Counted from the first letter of the stretch, positions 1 to 5,594 are shown. The stretch: DNA of 6,312 bases from Bacillota bacterium (GCA_023435805.1 JAEZMC010000216.1:1-6312); one strand, 5' to 3'. Made by a program: numbers and translations. The notes: a model not told the origin generated them from the sequence alone.

Positions 1-1101
1 CTTACGGACAAGCGCAACAGGAAGATGCTATTTGCGGCTTCCGTACTGCTCGGCCAGATCCCATGCCTTATGACGGCCTTTGTTGCAAACTATGACCAAT
101 TTTTTATCATGCGTATACTGACGGGCATCGGCGTAGGCGTTTCCTTCCCTACGGTGTTTTCAATGCTGGGAGATATGTACGGTGAAAAACACCGCGCTAC
201 CGCTGTGACCTGGATGGTGTCGGTCATCGGCATAGGGCAGATCGTCGGCCAGGTGCTGGGGGGTTACCTTGGGCCGGATTTCGGCTGGAGGCTGCCGTTT
301 TTGCTGACCGCGCTGCCGGGATTGATCGTGCTGCCGTTGTTCTGGATTTTCGTGCAGGAGCCCAAAAGGGGCGCTTCTGAAGAAACCATTGAAAAAATGC
401 TACAGGAAGGCTATGTATATACAAGAACCATCAAGCTTTCAGATTACCTCCAGCTGGTCAAGGTGAAGACGAATATATTGCTTTTTGTTCAGGGGATCGT
501 CGGAACCATTCCGTGGGGGGCTATACCGCTGTTTCTGGTCAAATTCCTGAATGAAAACCGGGGCTTTACGATACAGGAGGCTACCACTGTGTTTTTATTC
601 TTCGGGGTAGGCACGACGGTAGGTACGATTTTCGGCGGCATATGGGGCGGAGCGCTCTTTAAAAGGAAGGCGGCCTACCTGCCCTTGCTTTGCGCAATAA
701 CCACCTTTGCGGGCACCTTCCTTGTTTTGCTGATTTTTGTCATAGACCTGGGCAAAAACATGCCGCTGACATTGGCTATCGGATTTGCGGCGTCCTTTGT
801 GATTTCCATCACCAATCCGAATGTGAAAACGATGCTGCTGGATGTGAACGTTCCTGAAAACAGGGGAGCCATATTCTCTATTTTCAATCTGACCGATTCG
901 GTCGGCATGGGCTTCGGCAAGTTTATTGGCGGTATATTGTCGGTTACCTTCGGTATGAGCGCAGCGCTGAGCATTTCATCGGCAATGTGGATACCGTGTG
1001 CGGTATTGCTGTTAATTCTGGCCTATGCATTTTTACCCGATATCCAAAAAATGCAGGCAAGGCTGAAAGTACAGGTGGAACGGGTCGAGAGCATACATTA
1101 A
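1..1101 (+). CDS. MFS transporter, C-terminal part (5' end outside window)
   Basis: The reading frame is open from base 1, so the gene starts upstream of the window; 366 residues are visible. It begins with LTDKRNRK, which matches the MFS motif A loop (DRxGRR-like) between membrane segments 2 and 3. Ten hydrophobic segments follow (about residues 9-28, 36-58, 70-92, 96-118, 157-182, 194-220, 227-247, 257-272, 290-312 and 320-345), as expected for TM3-TM12 of a 12-TM permease. The longer hydrophilic stretch at about residues 119-155 is the usual central cytoplasmic loop between TM6 and TM7. It is therefore an inner-membrane secondary transporter, but the substrate cannot be told from the sequence. 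The final residues after TM12 are charged and cytoplasmic. The gene stops with TAA and is followed by a strong terminator, so it ends its transcription unit. No frameshift is visible. The family call is firm; any substrate call would be a guess. Confidence 0.9.
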   Translation, partial: LTDKRNRKMLFAASVLLGQIPCLMTAFVANYDQFFIMRILTGIGVGVSFPTVFSMLGDMYGEKHRATAVTWMVSVIGIGQIVGQVLGGYLGPDFGWRLPFLLTALPGLIVLPLFWIFVQEPKRGASEETIEKMLQEGYVYTRTIKLSDYLQLVKVKTNILLFVQGIVGTIPWGAIPLFLVKFLNENRGFTIQEATTVFLFFGVGTTVGTIFGGIWGGALFKRKAAYLPLLCAITTFAGTFLVLLIFVIDLGKNMPLTLAIGFAASFVISITNPNVKTMLLDVNVPENRGAIFSIFNLTDSVGMGFGKFIGGILSVTFGMSAALSISSAMWIPCAVLLLILAYAFLPDIQKMQARLKVQVERVESIH

Positions 1102-1123
1102 GAGACTGTCGGACGGCTTTATG

Positions 1124-1156
1124 AAGGCCTGTCGGTGAACAACCGGCAGGCTTTTT
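1124..1156 (+). terminator. Intrinsic terminator after the MFS gene
   Basis: A 9-bp stem pairs GCCTGTCGG (1127-1135) with CCGGCAGGC (1143-1151), with one G-U pair and the loop TGAACAA. It is followed directly by TTTTT. The upstream AAG can extend the stem into the T-run. It lies 22 bases after the MFS stop codon and separates this gene from the downstream peptidase. Confidence 0.88.
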
Positions 1157-1188
1157 GCATACTATATCAGTGGACTTGGAAAAAATCC

Positions 1189-1219
1189 GGACATTCTTCA
1201 ACGGTACTGTGGAATGTCC
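1189..1219. repeat. 8-bp perfect inverted repeat in the leader of the peptidase gene
   Basis: GGACATTC (1189-1196) and GAATGTCC (1212-1219) are exact reverse complements separated by 15 bases. No T-run follows, so it is not an intrinsic terminator. It lies 46 bases upstream of the chosen start at 1266. It could be an operator half-site pair or an RNA hairpin in the leader. I see no strong -35/-10 pair next to it, so its role is open. Confidence 0.55.
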
Positions 1220-1250
1220 TCGTATCAATGCAGGATCAACCGATATCAGT

Positions 1251-1258
1251 AAAGGAAG
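1251..1258 (+). promoter_or_regulatory. Ribosome binding site fixing the peptidase start
   Basis: AAAGGAAG lies 7 bases before the ATG at 1266. It supports that start over the in-frame TTG at 1155, which sits inside the terminator T-run of the preceding gene and has no Shine-Dalgarno sequence. Confidence 0.7.
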
Positions 1259-1265
1259 ATTGCAT

Positions 1266-1949
1266 ATGGCGAATGTATATATTTTCAATAACAATACGAA
1301 TGACATGGAATATTATACACTGGCCGAGACGGATGCCATGCCCTACAATATCGGCAGGACGCTGACGGTTGGTGAATTCCGCGGAAGCTCTCTGGCCGGT
1401 ACGCTCTGGTCGACCAGGCGTGCGATGGAAGCCTTCAACGTTACGCGAAACCTATGGGGACGCCCTATTTATGTAGGATATGCCTTCAAACGTATCTGGG
1501 AGGGCGGGCATGCCGCCATGTCACAGCATTATGCGGGAGTGGCCTTTGATACGGGCCAGAACCTCGACAATACCACAAGAAACCAGCTTCGGAGCACTGC
1601 AGAACAGTCGGGTGTCTGGACATATGTAGAACCGGCTTATCTGACCCCTACCTGGGTCCATATGGATGCACGCGCCACACCGCCCGCGTGTGCGGCAGGA
1701 GGATATCCGCTTGTACTGACAGGCAGCGTCGGAAATTATGTGCTTGTACTTCAGGATGCTTTAAATGCATTGGGCTATACAGGTTCGGGTTTGGACGGCT
1801 ATTTTGGCAGCGGTACACGCAATGCGGTCATCAATTACCAGAGGGATAACGGCCTCGCACAGGATGGGATCGTCGGCTGCCTCACATGGGAGGCGCTTAC
1901 CGAGGCTGCAGTGGGGATCGGCCGGACCGGGACGGTTATAAACCCTTAA
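1266..1949 (+). CDS. M15-type zinc peptidase with C-terminal peptidoglycan-binding domain
   Basis: The protein has 227 aa from the ATG at 1266, chosen for its RBS. The N-terminal about 135 residues resemble M15-type D-Ala-D-Ala carboxypeptidase/endopeptidase domains. The motif SQHYAGVAFDTG (86-97) gives the expected H88 and D95, and TWVHMDAR (129-136) gives H132 as third zinc ligand, with W130 and D134 nearby. Residues about 150-211 are a PG_binding_1 domain, with VLQDALNALGY, LDGYFGSGTRNAVINYQ and QDGIVGCLTWEAL, which binds cell-wall glycan or peptide. The likely role is cutting or trimming stem-peptide cross-links in peptidoglycan. No signal peptide or membrane segment is visible: the N-terminus is polar and Asn-rich (NNNTND). 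Export would therefore need lysis, a non-classical route or a role inside the developing spore; this is inference. No holin or phage gene is adjacent. Similar two-domain proteins are common in Clostridia chromosomes. The fold call is solid, but the exact cleaved bond is unknown. Confidence 0.85.
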   Translation: MANVYIFNNNTNDMEYYTLAETDAMPYNIGRTLTVGEFRGSSLAGTLWSTRRAMEAFNVTRNLWGRPIYVGYAFKRIWEGGHAAMSQHYAGVAFDTGQNLDNTTRNQLRSTAEQSGVWTYVEPAYLTPTWVHMDARATPPACAAGGYPLVLTGSVGNYVLVLQDALNALGYTGSGLDGYFGSGTRNAVINYQRDNGLAQDGIVGCLTWEALTEAAVGIGRTGTVINP

Positions 1950-1970
1950 GACAAGGCGGCGGGAGACAAT

Positions 1971-2004
1971 AAAAGAGAACCCTCCCATTCAGGAAAGGGT
2001 TCCC
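1971..2004 (-). terminator. Intrinsic terminator of the flavin reductase gene
   Basis: Read on the minus strand, GAACCCT pairs with AGGGTTC (7 bp, 12-base loop) and is followed by TCTTTTATT. It begins 14 bases after the TAA of the flavin reductase gene. On the plus strand the hairpin lacks a T-run, but it is the only hairpin after the convergent peptidase gene and may stop that transcript poorly. Confidence 0.7.
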
Positions 2005-2018
2005 GTATATGGCTTCCA

Positions 2019-2531
2019 TTATGCTTTGTTGACAACAAAAGTTGGTGCATTCTTGGGAGATTTACCCTTGATGACATTATGGTAGTAATCATATGTCAGC
2101 GGCTCGCTATGGGCCAATATCCTTGCTTCCAGTGCATCTGCAAGGAATATGGTATGGGTTCCCGCATCCATCGATTCGATAATCCTGCCCTCAAAAACCG
2201 CAATTGATTGGTCTGTTAACAACGGAACCCCGGTTTCACCGATTTCATAACTCAAGCCTTTGAACTTGTCAACGGTACGTCCGGTTTTAAAACCGAAATT
2301 CCCTATAAAGGGGAACTGCGTCTCCTGCTTAAGCACACTGACACCAAACAAACCTGTTTTTTGCATGACTTCATGCGTATAACAATCCTTGCTGATACCC
2401 AGTGTCATCCGGACAGGCTCGGCTGTAACCTGACAGACTGTGGTCGCAACCATGCCATTGAGCTTGTCTTCCAGCCTGGTTGTAATGATGTAAACACCAT
2501 ACGAAATTTTAAAAAATGCATTTAGATCCAT
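2019..2531 (-). CDS. Flavin reductase-like FMN-binding split-barrel protein (rubredoxin-less Hrb type)
   Basis: The protein has 170 aa from the ATG at 2531. The in-frame TTG at 2549 overlaps the GGAGG and was rejected as a start. The whole length fits the flavin reductase-like domain that forms the N-terminal part of clostridial and acetogen high-molecular-weight rubredoxin (Hrb, an NADH:rubredoxin oxidoreductase-type protein). Visible marks are ISYGVYIITT (9-18), NGMVATTVCQVT (25-36), IGNFGFKTGRTVDKF (76-90), DAGTHTIFLADAL (122-134) and TYDYYHNVIKGKSPKNAP (146-163). In Hrb the KGK-PKNAPTY segment leads into a rubredoxin domain with two CxxC motifs. Here the protein stops seven residues after the PT of that segment, with no CxxC. 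The protein is cytosolic and expected to bind FMN and pass electrons from NAD(P)H or a partner to a separate rubredoxin or flavodiiron protein in oxygen or NO defence; this is inference from family. It is divergent from the M24 peptidase gene. The fold call is strong, the physiological partner unknown. Confidence 0.88.
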   Translation of the reverse strand: MDLNAFFKISYGVYIITTRLEDKLNGMVATTVCQVTAEPVRMTLGISKDCYTHEVMQKTGLFGVSVLKQETQFPFIGNFGFKTGRTVDKFKGLSYEIGETGVPLLTDQSIAVFEGRIIESMDAGTHTIFLADALEARILAHSEPLTYDYYHNVIKGKSPKNAPTFVVNKA

Positions 2532-2542
2532 TAACGCGAACG

Positions 2543-2547
2543 CCTCC
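2543..2547 (-). promoter_or_regulatory. Ribosome binding site of the flavin reductase gene
   Basis: On the minus strand GGAGG lies 11 bases before the ATG at 2531, a slightly long but usable spacing. The alternative TTG start at 2549 begins just ahead of this GGAGG and so cannot use it. Confidence 0.65.
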
Positions 2548-2592
2548 AATTGTTAATTTTTTGTCGTGTTTCTTCATTTGCGCATCCGTTCA

Positions 2593-2601
2593 TGGTACAA
2601 T
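2593..2601 (+). promoter_or_regulatory. Candidate extended -10 promoter for the M24 peptidase gene
   Basis: TGGTACAAT contains the extended TGn element followed by TACAAT, which matches TATAAT at 5 of 6 positions. No good -35 box lies at 16-18 bases upstream. A transcript would start near 2608 and have a leader of about 87 bases before the chosen ATG at 2695. A weaker alternative is TTGCTA (2618-2623) with TACCAT (2641-2646) at 17-base spacing. Confidence 0.4.
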
Positions 2602-2636
2602 CTGTTATTATATACCCTTGCTACAAATTAATAATC

Positions 2637-2645
2637 ATTATACCA
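2637..2645 (-). promoter_or_regulatory. Candidate extended -10 promoter for the flavin reductase gene
   Basis: On the minus strand TGGTATAAT is a perfect extended -10 (TGn plus TATAAT), without a clear -35 box. A transcript would start near 2630 and have a leader of about 100 bases. A second TATAAT on this strand lies at 2612-2607, within GGGTATATAAT, with a poor -35. Confidence 0.5.
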
Positions 2646-2676
2646 TAATTGTTTGAAAAAGCCGATATCAATATTT

Positions 2677-2682
2677 GGAGGA
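2677..2682 (+). promoter_or_regulatory. Ribosome binding site of the M24 peptidase gene, start ambiguous
   Basis: GGAGGA touches the ATG at 2683, which is too close for normal initiation. It lies 13 bases (counted from the last G of GGAGG) before the ATG at 2695, which is rather far. The in-frame TTG at 2653 has no Shine-Dalgarno sequence and sits close to predicted promoter elements. I chose 2695 as the only start that can use this site. Confidence 0.5.
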
Positions 2683-2694
2683 ATGAAAAAAGAT

Positions 2695-3885
2695 ATGTTA
2701 AGAAAAGTACCTTTAATAGAACTGGAACAGAGACTTATTCGCTTGAGGGGAATTATGGATAAACGGGAGCCGGATTGGGAACTTGCTCTTGTAATCGGGA
2801 AAGTCAATCAATACTATTTAACAGGAACGATGCAGGAGGGTCTGCTGTTCATACCGCGGGATGGGGAGGCGGTTTATTTTGTACGCCGCAGCTATGAGCG
2901 TGCCTTGGATGAATCGCTTTTTCCCGACATCCGGCCTATGGAAACCTACCGTGATGCCGCGGCTTCGCTTGGCAGGCTGCCGGCTGTCGTATGCCTGGAG
3001 GCTGAGCTTGTGCCGCTGGCAATGTATGAAAGGCTGAAAAAGTATTTCGGTTTTACCGTCTTTAAACCACTGGACGGTTGCCTGGCAAGTGTAAGATCGG
3101 TCAAGAGCCGTTATGAGCTTGAACTGATGATGAAAGCAGGGGATATTCACAGGAGGGTATTGGAGGAGCGGATACCGGTCCTGCTTAGGGAGGGGATGTC
3201 CGAAGGGGAACTGACCGCCGTATTGTTTTCGGTGCTGCAGGAGGAAGGTCATCAGGGGTTTGCGCGCTTCAGCATGTTTGATACGGAAGTGCTGATGGGC
3301 CATGTGGCCTTTGGGGAAAGCTCACTGTACCCTACTTATTTCAACGGCCCTGGCGGGAATTACGGTCTCAGCCCTGCTGCACCTCTTATGGGAAGCCGTG
3401 AGCGCAAGCTTTCCAGGGGCGATCTGGTGTTTATCGACACAGGATGCGGCTATGAGGGTTACAACTCGGATAAAACCATGACATATGTGTTCGGTGGAAA
3501 GTTACCCGGACCTGCGGAGGAATACCACCGGAAATGTGTGGATATTCAGGATCGGATCGCCGAAATGCTCAAGCCTGGAGAAATACCGTCAAATATATAT
3601 AATATCATTATGAAGGATATTGATGACAATAGCCTTCCTCATTTCATGGGCTACGGCAACAGGCGTGTCAGGTTACTGGGACATGGAATCGGCCTGCAGG
3701 TAGATGAACTGCCGGTACTTGCAAGAGGCTTTGACGAACCGCTCCGGGAAGGCATGGCTTTTGCCGTTGAACCTAAAGCCGGTGTAGAAGGAGTGGGAAT
3801 GGTCGGAATTGAGAATACCTTTCTGGTTACGCCTGAGGGCGGTGTCTGCATTACCGGCCGCCATCCCGGGATGATGGTTCTGTAG
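2695..3885 (+). CDS. M24 family metallopeptidase (Xaa-Pro aminopeptidase/creatinase fold)
   Basis: The protein has 396 aa from the ATG at 2695; ATG 2683 or TTG 2653 would add 4 or 14 residues. The N-terminal about 130 residues fit a creatinase-type N-terminal domain, beginning with the usual E-x-x-x-R-x-x-x-L region (LIELEQRLIRLRG). The catalytic pita-bread domain covers about 140-390. All five metal ligands are present: D248 (VFIDTGCGYEG), D259 (YNSDKTMTY), H330 (GHGIGLQVDELP), E359 (FAVEPKAG) and E373 (GIENTFLVTPEG). A further His lies in MGHVAFGESS at about 203. The enzyme is thus expected to be an active cytosolic two-metal peptidase releasing an N-terminal residue ahead of proline, probably in peptide recycling. 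Family members with other substrates exist, so the exact substrate is inferred. There is no signal peptide. The neighbours do not form an operon with it: it is divergent from the flavin reductase gene and 147 bases from the next small gene. Confidence 0.9.
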   Translation: MLRKVPLIELEQRLIRLRGIMDKREPDWELALVIGKVNQYYLTGTMQEGLLFIPRDGEAVYFVRRSYERALDESLFPDIRPMETYRDAAASLGRLPAVVCLEAELVPLAMYERLKKYFGFTVFKPLDGCLASVRSVKSRYELELMMKAGDIHRRVLEERIPVLLREGMSEGELTAVLFSVLQEEGHQGFARFSMFDTEVLMGHVAFGESSLYPTYFNGPGGNYGLSPAAPLMGSRERKLSRGDLVFIDTGCGYEGYNSDKTMTYVFGGKLPGPAEEYHRKCVDIQDRIAEMLKPGEIPSNIYNIIMKDIDDNSLPHFMGYGNRRVRLLGHGIGLQVDELPVLARGFDEPLREGMAFAVEPKAGVEGVGMVGIENTFLVTPEGGVCITGRHPGMMVL

Positions 3886-3935
3886 GGTCTCCTCCGCCTT
3901 TGCCGGAATTTTAGCTCAGGATGCATAAATTCTCT

Positions 3936-3964
3936 TTTTCATCTTAAAATATGTAATATTGAAT
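3936..3964 (+). promoter_or_regulatory. Weak candidate promoter for the small DUF3787-like gene
   Basis: TTTTCA (3936-3941) and TTGAAT (3959-3964) are 17 bases apart, each matching 4 of 6 positions of the housekeeping sigma-A consensus. Further downstream CATTTTATA (3996-4004) resembles -10 boxes of sporulation sigma factors but lacks a convincing -35. The rest of 3886-4032 shows nothing else I can support. Confidence 0.25.
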
Positions 3965-4032
3965 GGTTCAACAGCGATGAAAGTGCATCGGAGATCATTT
4001 TATAGCGCAGCTTCATTGAAAAGGAGAAGAAT

Positions 4033-4200
4033 ATGGAAGATAGGCAAAAAAAGGACTATAATCTGGGCGTACCGGTTGAAAAGCATGATACGGCCGCATG
4101 GGCGAATATAGAAAGTAAAAAGTCCCATTCACAGGTGACGGTGCCTTCCGATTTTCAAATCACCAACGCCAAAGAACATGTGGACACCAACCAGAAATAA
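4033..4200 (+). CDS. Small DUF3787-like protein, 55 aa
   Basis: The gene has a strong RBS (AAGGAG, 6 bases before ATG) and encodes 55 residues, a size that standard ORF cut-offs miss. The sequence is highly polar, with no membrane segment, signal peptide or cysteine. The core PVEKHDTAAWANIESKK (14-30) followed by VTVPSDFQITNAKEHVDTNQK near the C-terminus matches what I recall of the clostridial DUF3787 family, which is short, ends in a similar D-x-NQK tail, and has members annotated as spore surface proteins. The family match is from memory and not from a search, and the function is unknown; a spore-associated role is only suggested. The gene stands alone between the M24 peptidase and ald genes, with its own terminator 24 bases downstream. 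It is clearly a real gene given RBS, family resemblance and terminator. Confidence 0.8.
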   Translation: MEDRQKKDYNLGVPVEKHDTAAWANIESKKSHSQVTVPSDFQITNAKEHVDTNQK

Positions 4201-4223
4201 GCCCGTTTCATCAGGCAAATGAC

Positions 4224-4260
4224 AAAAGCGGCTGCCTAAACAAAGGTCAGCTGCTTTTTT
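4224..4260 (+). terminator. Intrinsic terminator after the DUF3787-like gene
   Basis: GCGGCTG (4228-4234) pairs with CAGCTGC (4248-4254) with one G-U pair, extended outside by AAAA against TTTT and inside by CCT with AGG around a bulged T. A TTTTTT run (4255-4260) follows. It ends the small gene and insulates ald. A competing hairpin is described in the findings. Confidence 0.85.
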
Positions 4261-4315
4261 AGGCATATAACCATGAAGAGATTGCAGCCAACGGAATGCT
4301 TTTTCCTGCTGCTTA

Positions 4316-4324
4316 TGCTAAAAT
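4316..4324 (+). promoter_or_regulatory. Candidate extended -10 promoter for ald
   Basis: TGCTAAAAT has the TGn extension and TAAAAT, matching TATAAT at 5 of 6 positions. No clear -35 is present at 16-18 bases. A transcript would begin near 4331, after the preceding terminator, and have a leader of about 60 bases. Confidence 0.35.
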
Positions 4325-4379
4325 GTATCTGCAAGAGCTGTTTTTATCTATGCCCTATCATTCTAATCAATCATTCCTT

Positions 4380-4386
4380 AGGAGGG
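4380..4386 (+). promoter_or_regulatory. Ribosome binding site fixing the ald start
   Basis: AGGAGGG lies 5 bases before ATG 4392. This start gives the canonical Ald N-terminus. The in-frame ATG at 4296 would add 32 residues with no similarity to the family and lies upstream of the predicted promoter. Confidence 0.85.
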
Positions 4387-4391
4387 TGCGT

Positions 4392-5498
4392 ATGAAAATT
4401 GGATGCGTTAAAGAGATTAAGGCTCATGAATACCGTGTAGGCATGACCCCTTCAAATGCAGCGGAGTATGTGAAAAATTCACACCAGGTGTACATCGAAA
4501 CCAAAGCAGGTGAAGGTTCCGGTTTTACGGATGAAGAATATGCCCGGGCGGGTGCGTTGATAGTTGATTCGGCCGCAGACATCTGGCCGCTTTGCGATAT
4601 GGTCGTGAAGGTGAAAGAACCCCTGCCAGAAGAATATTCTTTTATGCGCAAGGATCAGATTATTTTTACCTATTTGCACCTGGCAGCGGACCTTACTTTG
4701 ACAAAGGCTATGCTGGAGAGCAATTGCATAGGCGTAGCCTACGAAACGATTACGGATAAAAAAGGGGGACTGCCGTTACTGAAGCCTATGAGTGAAATTG
4801 CGGGCAGGCTGAGTGTGCAGGAGGGTGCGAAGTACCTTGAAAAGCCTTTCGGCGGACGTGGTATTTTAATGAGCGGCGTTCCCGGCGTAAAGAATGCCAA
4901 GGTAGTTGTACTGGGCGGAGGGACCGTCGGAACAAATGCATGTAAAATGGCCCTTGGCCTGGGTGCGGATGTGACCGTCCTGGATATGAGCCTTGATCGA
5001 TTGACTTATCTGGATGATATGTTTAATGGCAAAATCAAGACCCTTTTTTCTACGGACACTTCCATTGAAAATGAAATCAGAGATGCGGATGTGGTAATCG
5101 GTGCAGTACTGATTCCAGGAGCCAGCGCGCCGAAACTTATTAAAAAAGAGCATCTCAAAACAATGAAAAAAGGCGCTGTGATGGTTGATGTGGCAGTAGA
5201 CCAGGGCGGGTGCTTTGAAACGACGAAACCGACATATCATCACGACCCGGTTTATGAAGTGGACGGAGTGCTTCATTATTGTGTTGCCAATATGCCCGGC
5301 GCCGTGCCGAACACATCCACCACCGCTCTTACGAACGCAACGCTGAAATACGGGCTGATGATAGCAAATCTCGGACTTGAGAAAGCAGCGGAGCTGGATG
5401 CCGGTTTAAAGAACGGTATAAATATTTATAAAGGCAAATGCACCTGCAAAAATGTAGCCGACTGCTTTGACATCGAATGCGTTCAACTGAAAGCCTAA
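4392..5498 (+). CDS. ald: Alanine dehydrogenase
   Basis: A cytosolic enzyme of 368 aa, the usual family size, converting L-alanine, NAD+ and water reversibly to pyruvate, ammonia and NADH. The start MKIGCVKEIKAHEYRVGMTP is diagnostic. Key residues stand at their standard positions: R15 and K75 (KVKEP) for substrate carboxylate binding, H96 (YLHLAAD) and D270 (VDVAVDQGG) for catalysis. The NAD-binding Rossmann motif is VVVLGGGTVGTNA (171-183), with D198 at the end of the second strand (TVLDMS). The conserved VANMPGAVPNTSTTALTNAT segment follows at 298-317. The C-terminal tail is odd: residues 348-363 carry four cysteines (C350, C352, C358, C363) where most family members, as I recall them, have a Cys-free KVTY-like stretch. 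Ald typically forms hexamers. The gene has its own RBS and a possible extended -10 promoter, and is convergent with the PFOR gene. It may feed pyruvate to PFOR during alanine use or make alanine as a nitrogen or electron sink; which direction dominates is not visible. Confidence 0.97.
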   Translation: MKIGCVKEIKAHEYRVGMTPSNAAEYVKNSHQVYIETKAGEGSGFTDEEYARAGALIVDSAADIWPLCDMVVKVKEPLPEEYSFMRKDQIIFTYLHLAADLTLTKAMLESNCIGVAYETITDKKGGLPLLKPMSEIAGRLSVQEGAKYLEKPFGGRGILMSGVPGVKNAKVVVLGGGTVGTNACKMALGLGADVTVLDMSLDRLTYLDDMFNGKIKTLFSTDTSIENEIRDADVVIGAVLIPGASAPKLIKKEHLKTMKKGAVMVDVAVDQGGCFETTKPTYHHDPVYEVDGVLHYCVANMPGAVPNTSTTALTNATLKYGLMIANLGLEKAAELDAGLKNGINIYKGKCTCKNVADCFDIECVQLKA

Positions 5499-5527
5499 CG
5501 GCAGAAATATGCCATATTGCGAAATGC

Positions 5528-5572
5528 AAAGGGCTGTTCCAAAAGTCTTAAATGCTTTCGGAACAGCCCTTG
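5528..5572. terminator. Bidirectional terminator between ald and the PFOR gene
   Basis: GGGCTGTTCC (5531-5540) and GGAACAGCCC (5560-5569) form a perfect 10-bp stem, extended outward by AA/TT. After one mismatch an inner AAAG/CTTT stem (5542-5545 with 5555-5558) gives an almost unbroken hairpin. AAA on the left and TT on the right give short T-runs on both strands, better on the minus side. It sits between two convergent stop codons (5498 and 5595). Confidence 0.8.
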
Positions 5573-5594
5573 GAAACACACACCTGCTTTATAT

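Noticed and set aside
1155..1265. N-terminal extension of the M15 peptidase from a TTG start
   Set aside because: The start lies in the terminator T-run of the MFS gene and has no RBS; the ATG at 1266 has a good RBS and begins the conserved part.
1102..1265. Search for a housekeeping promoter of the M15 peptidase
   Set aside because: TTGCAT at 1155 and TTGGAA at 1176 have no acceptable -10 at 16-18 bases, so no promoter is called.
944..1306. 120-aa open frame on the minus strand
   Set aside because: It is antisense to the MFS gene and crosses its terminator and the peptidase RBS; it shows no recognisable motif.
1135..1365. 76-aa open frame on the plus strand
   Set aside because: It begins in the terminator loop and runs out of frame over the peptidase gene; the composition is not that of a real protein.
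3892..3911. Possible terminator after the M24 peptidase gene
   Set aside because: TCCG/CGGA gives only a 4-bp stem followed by ATTTT, too weak to call.
4296..4391. 32-residue N-terminal extension of alanine dehydrogenase
   Set aside because: It has no RBS, contains the likely promoter and lies before the canonical MKIGCVKEIK start.
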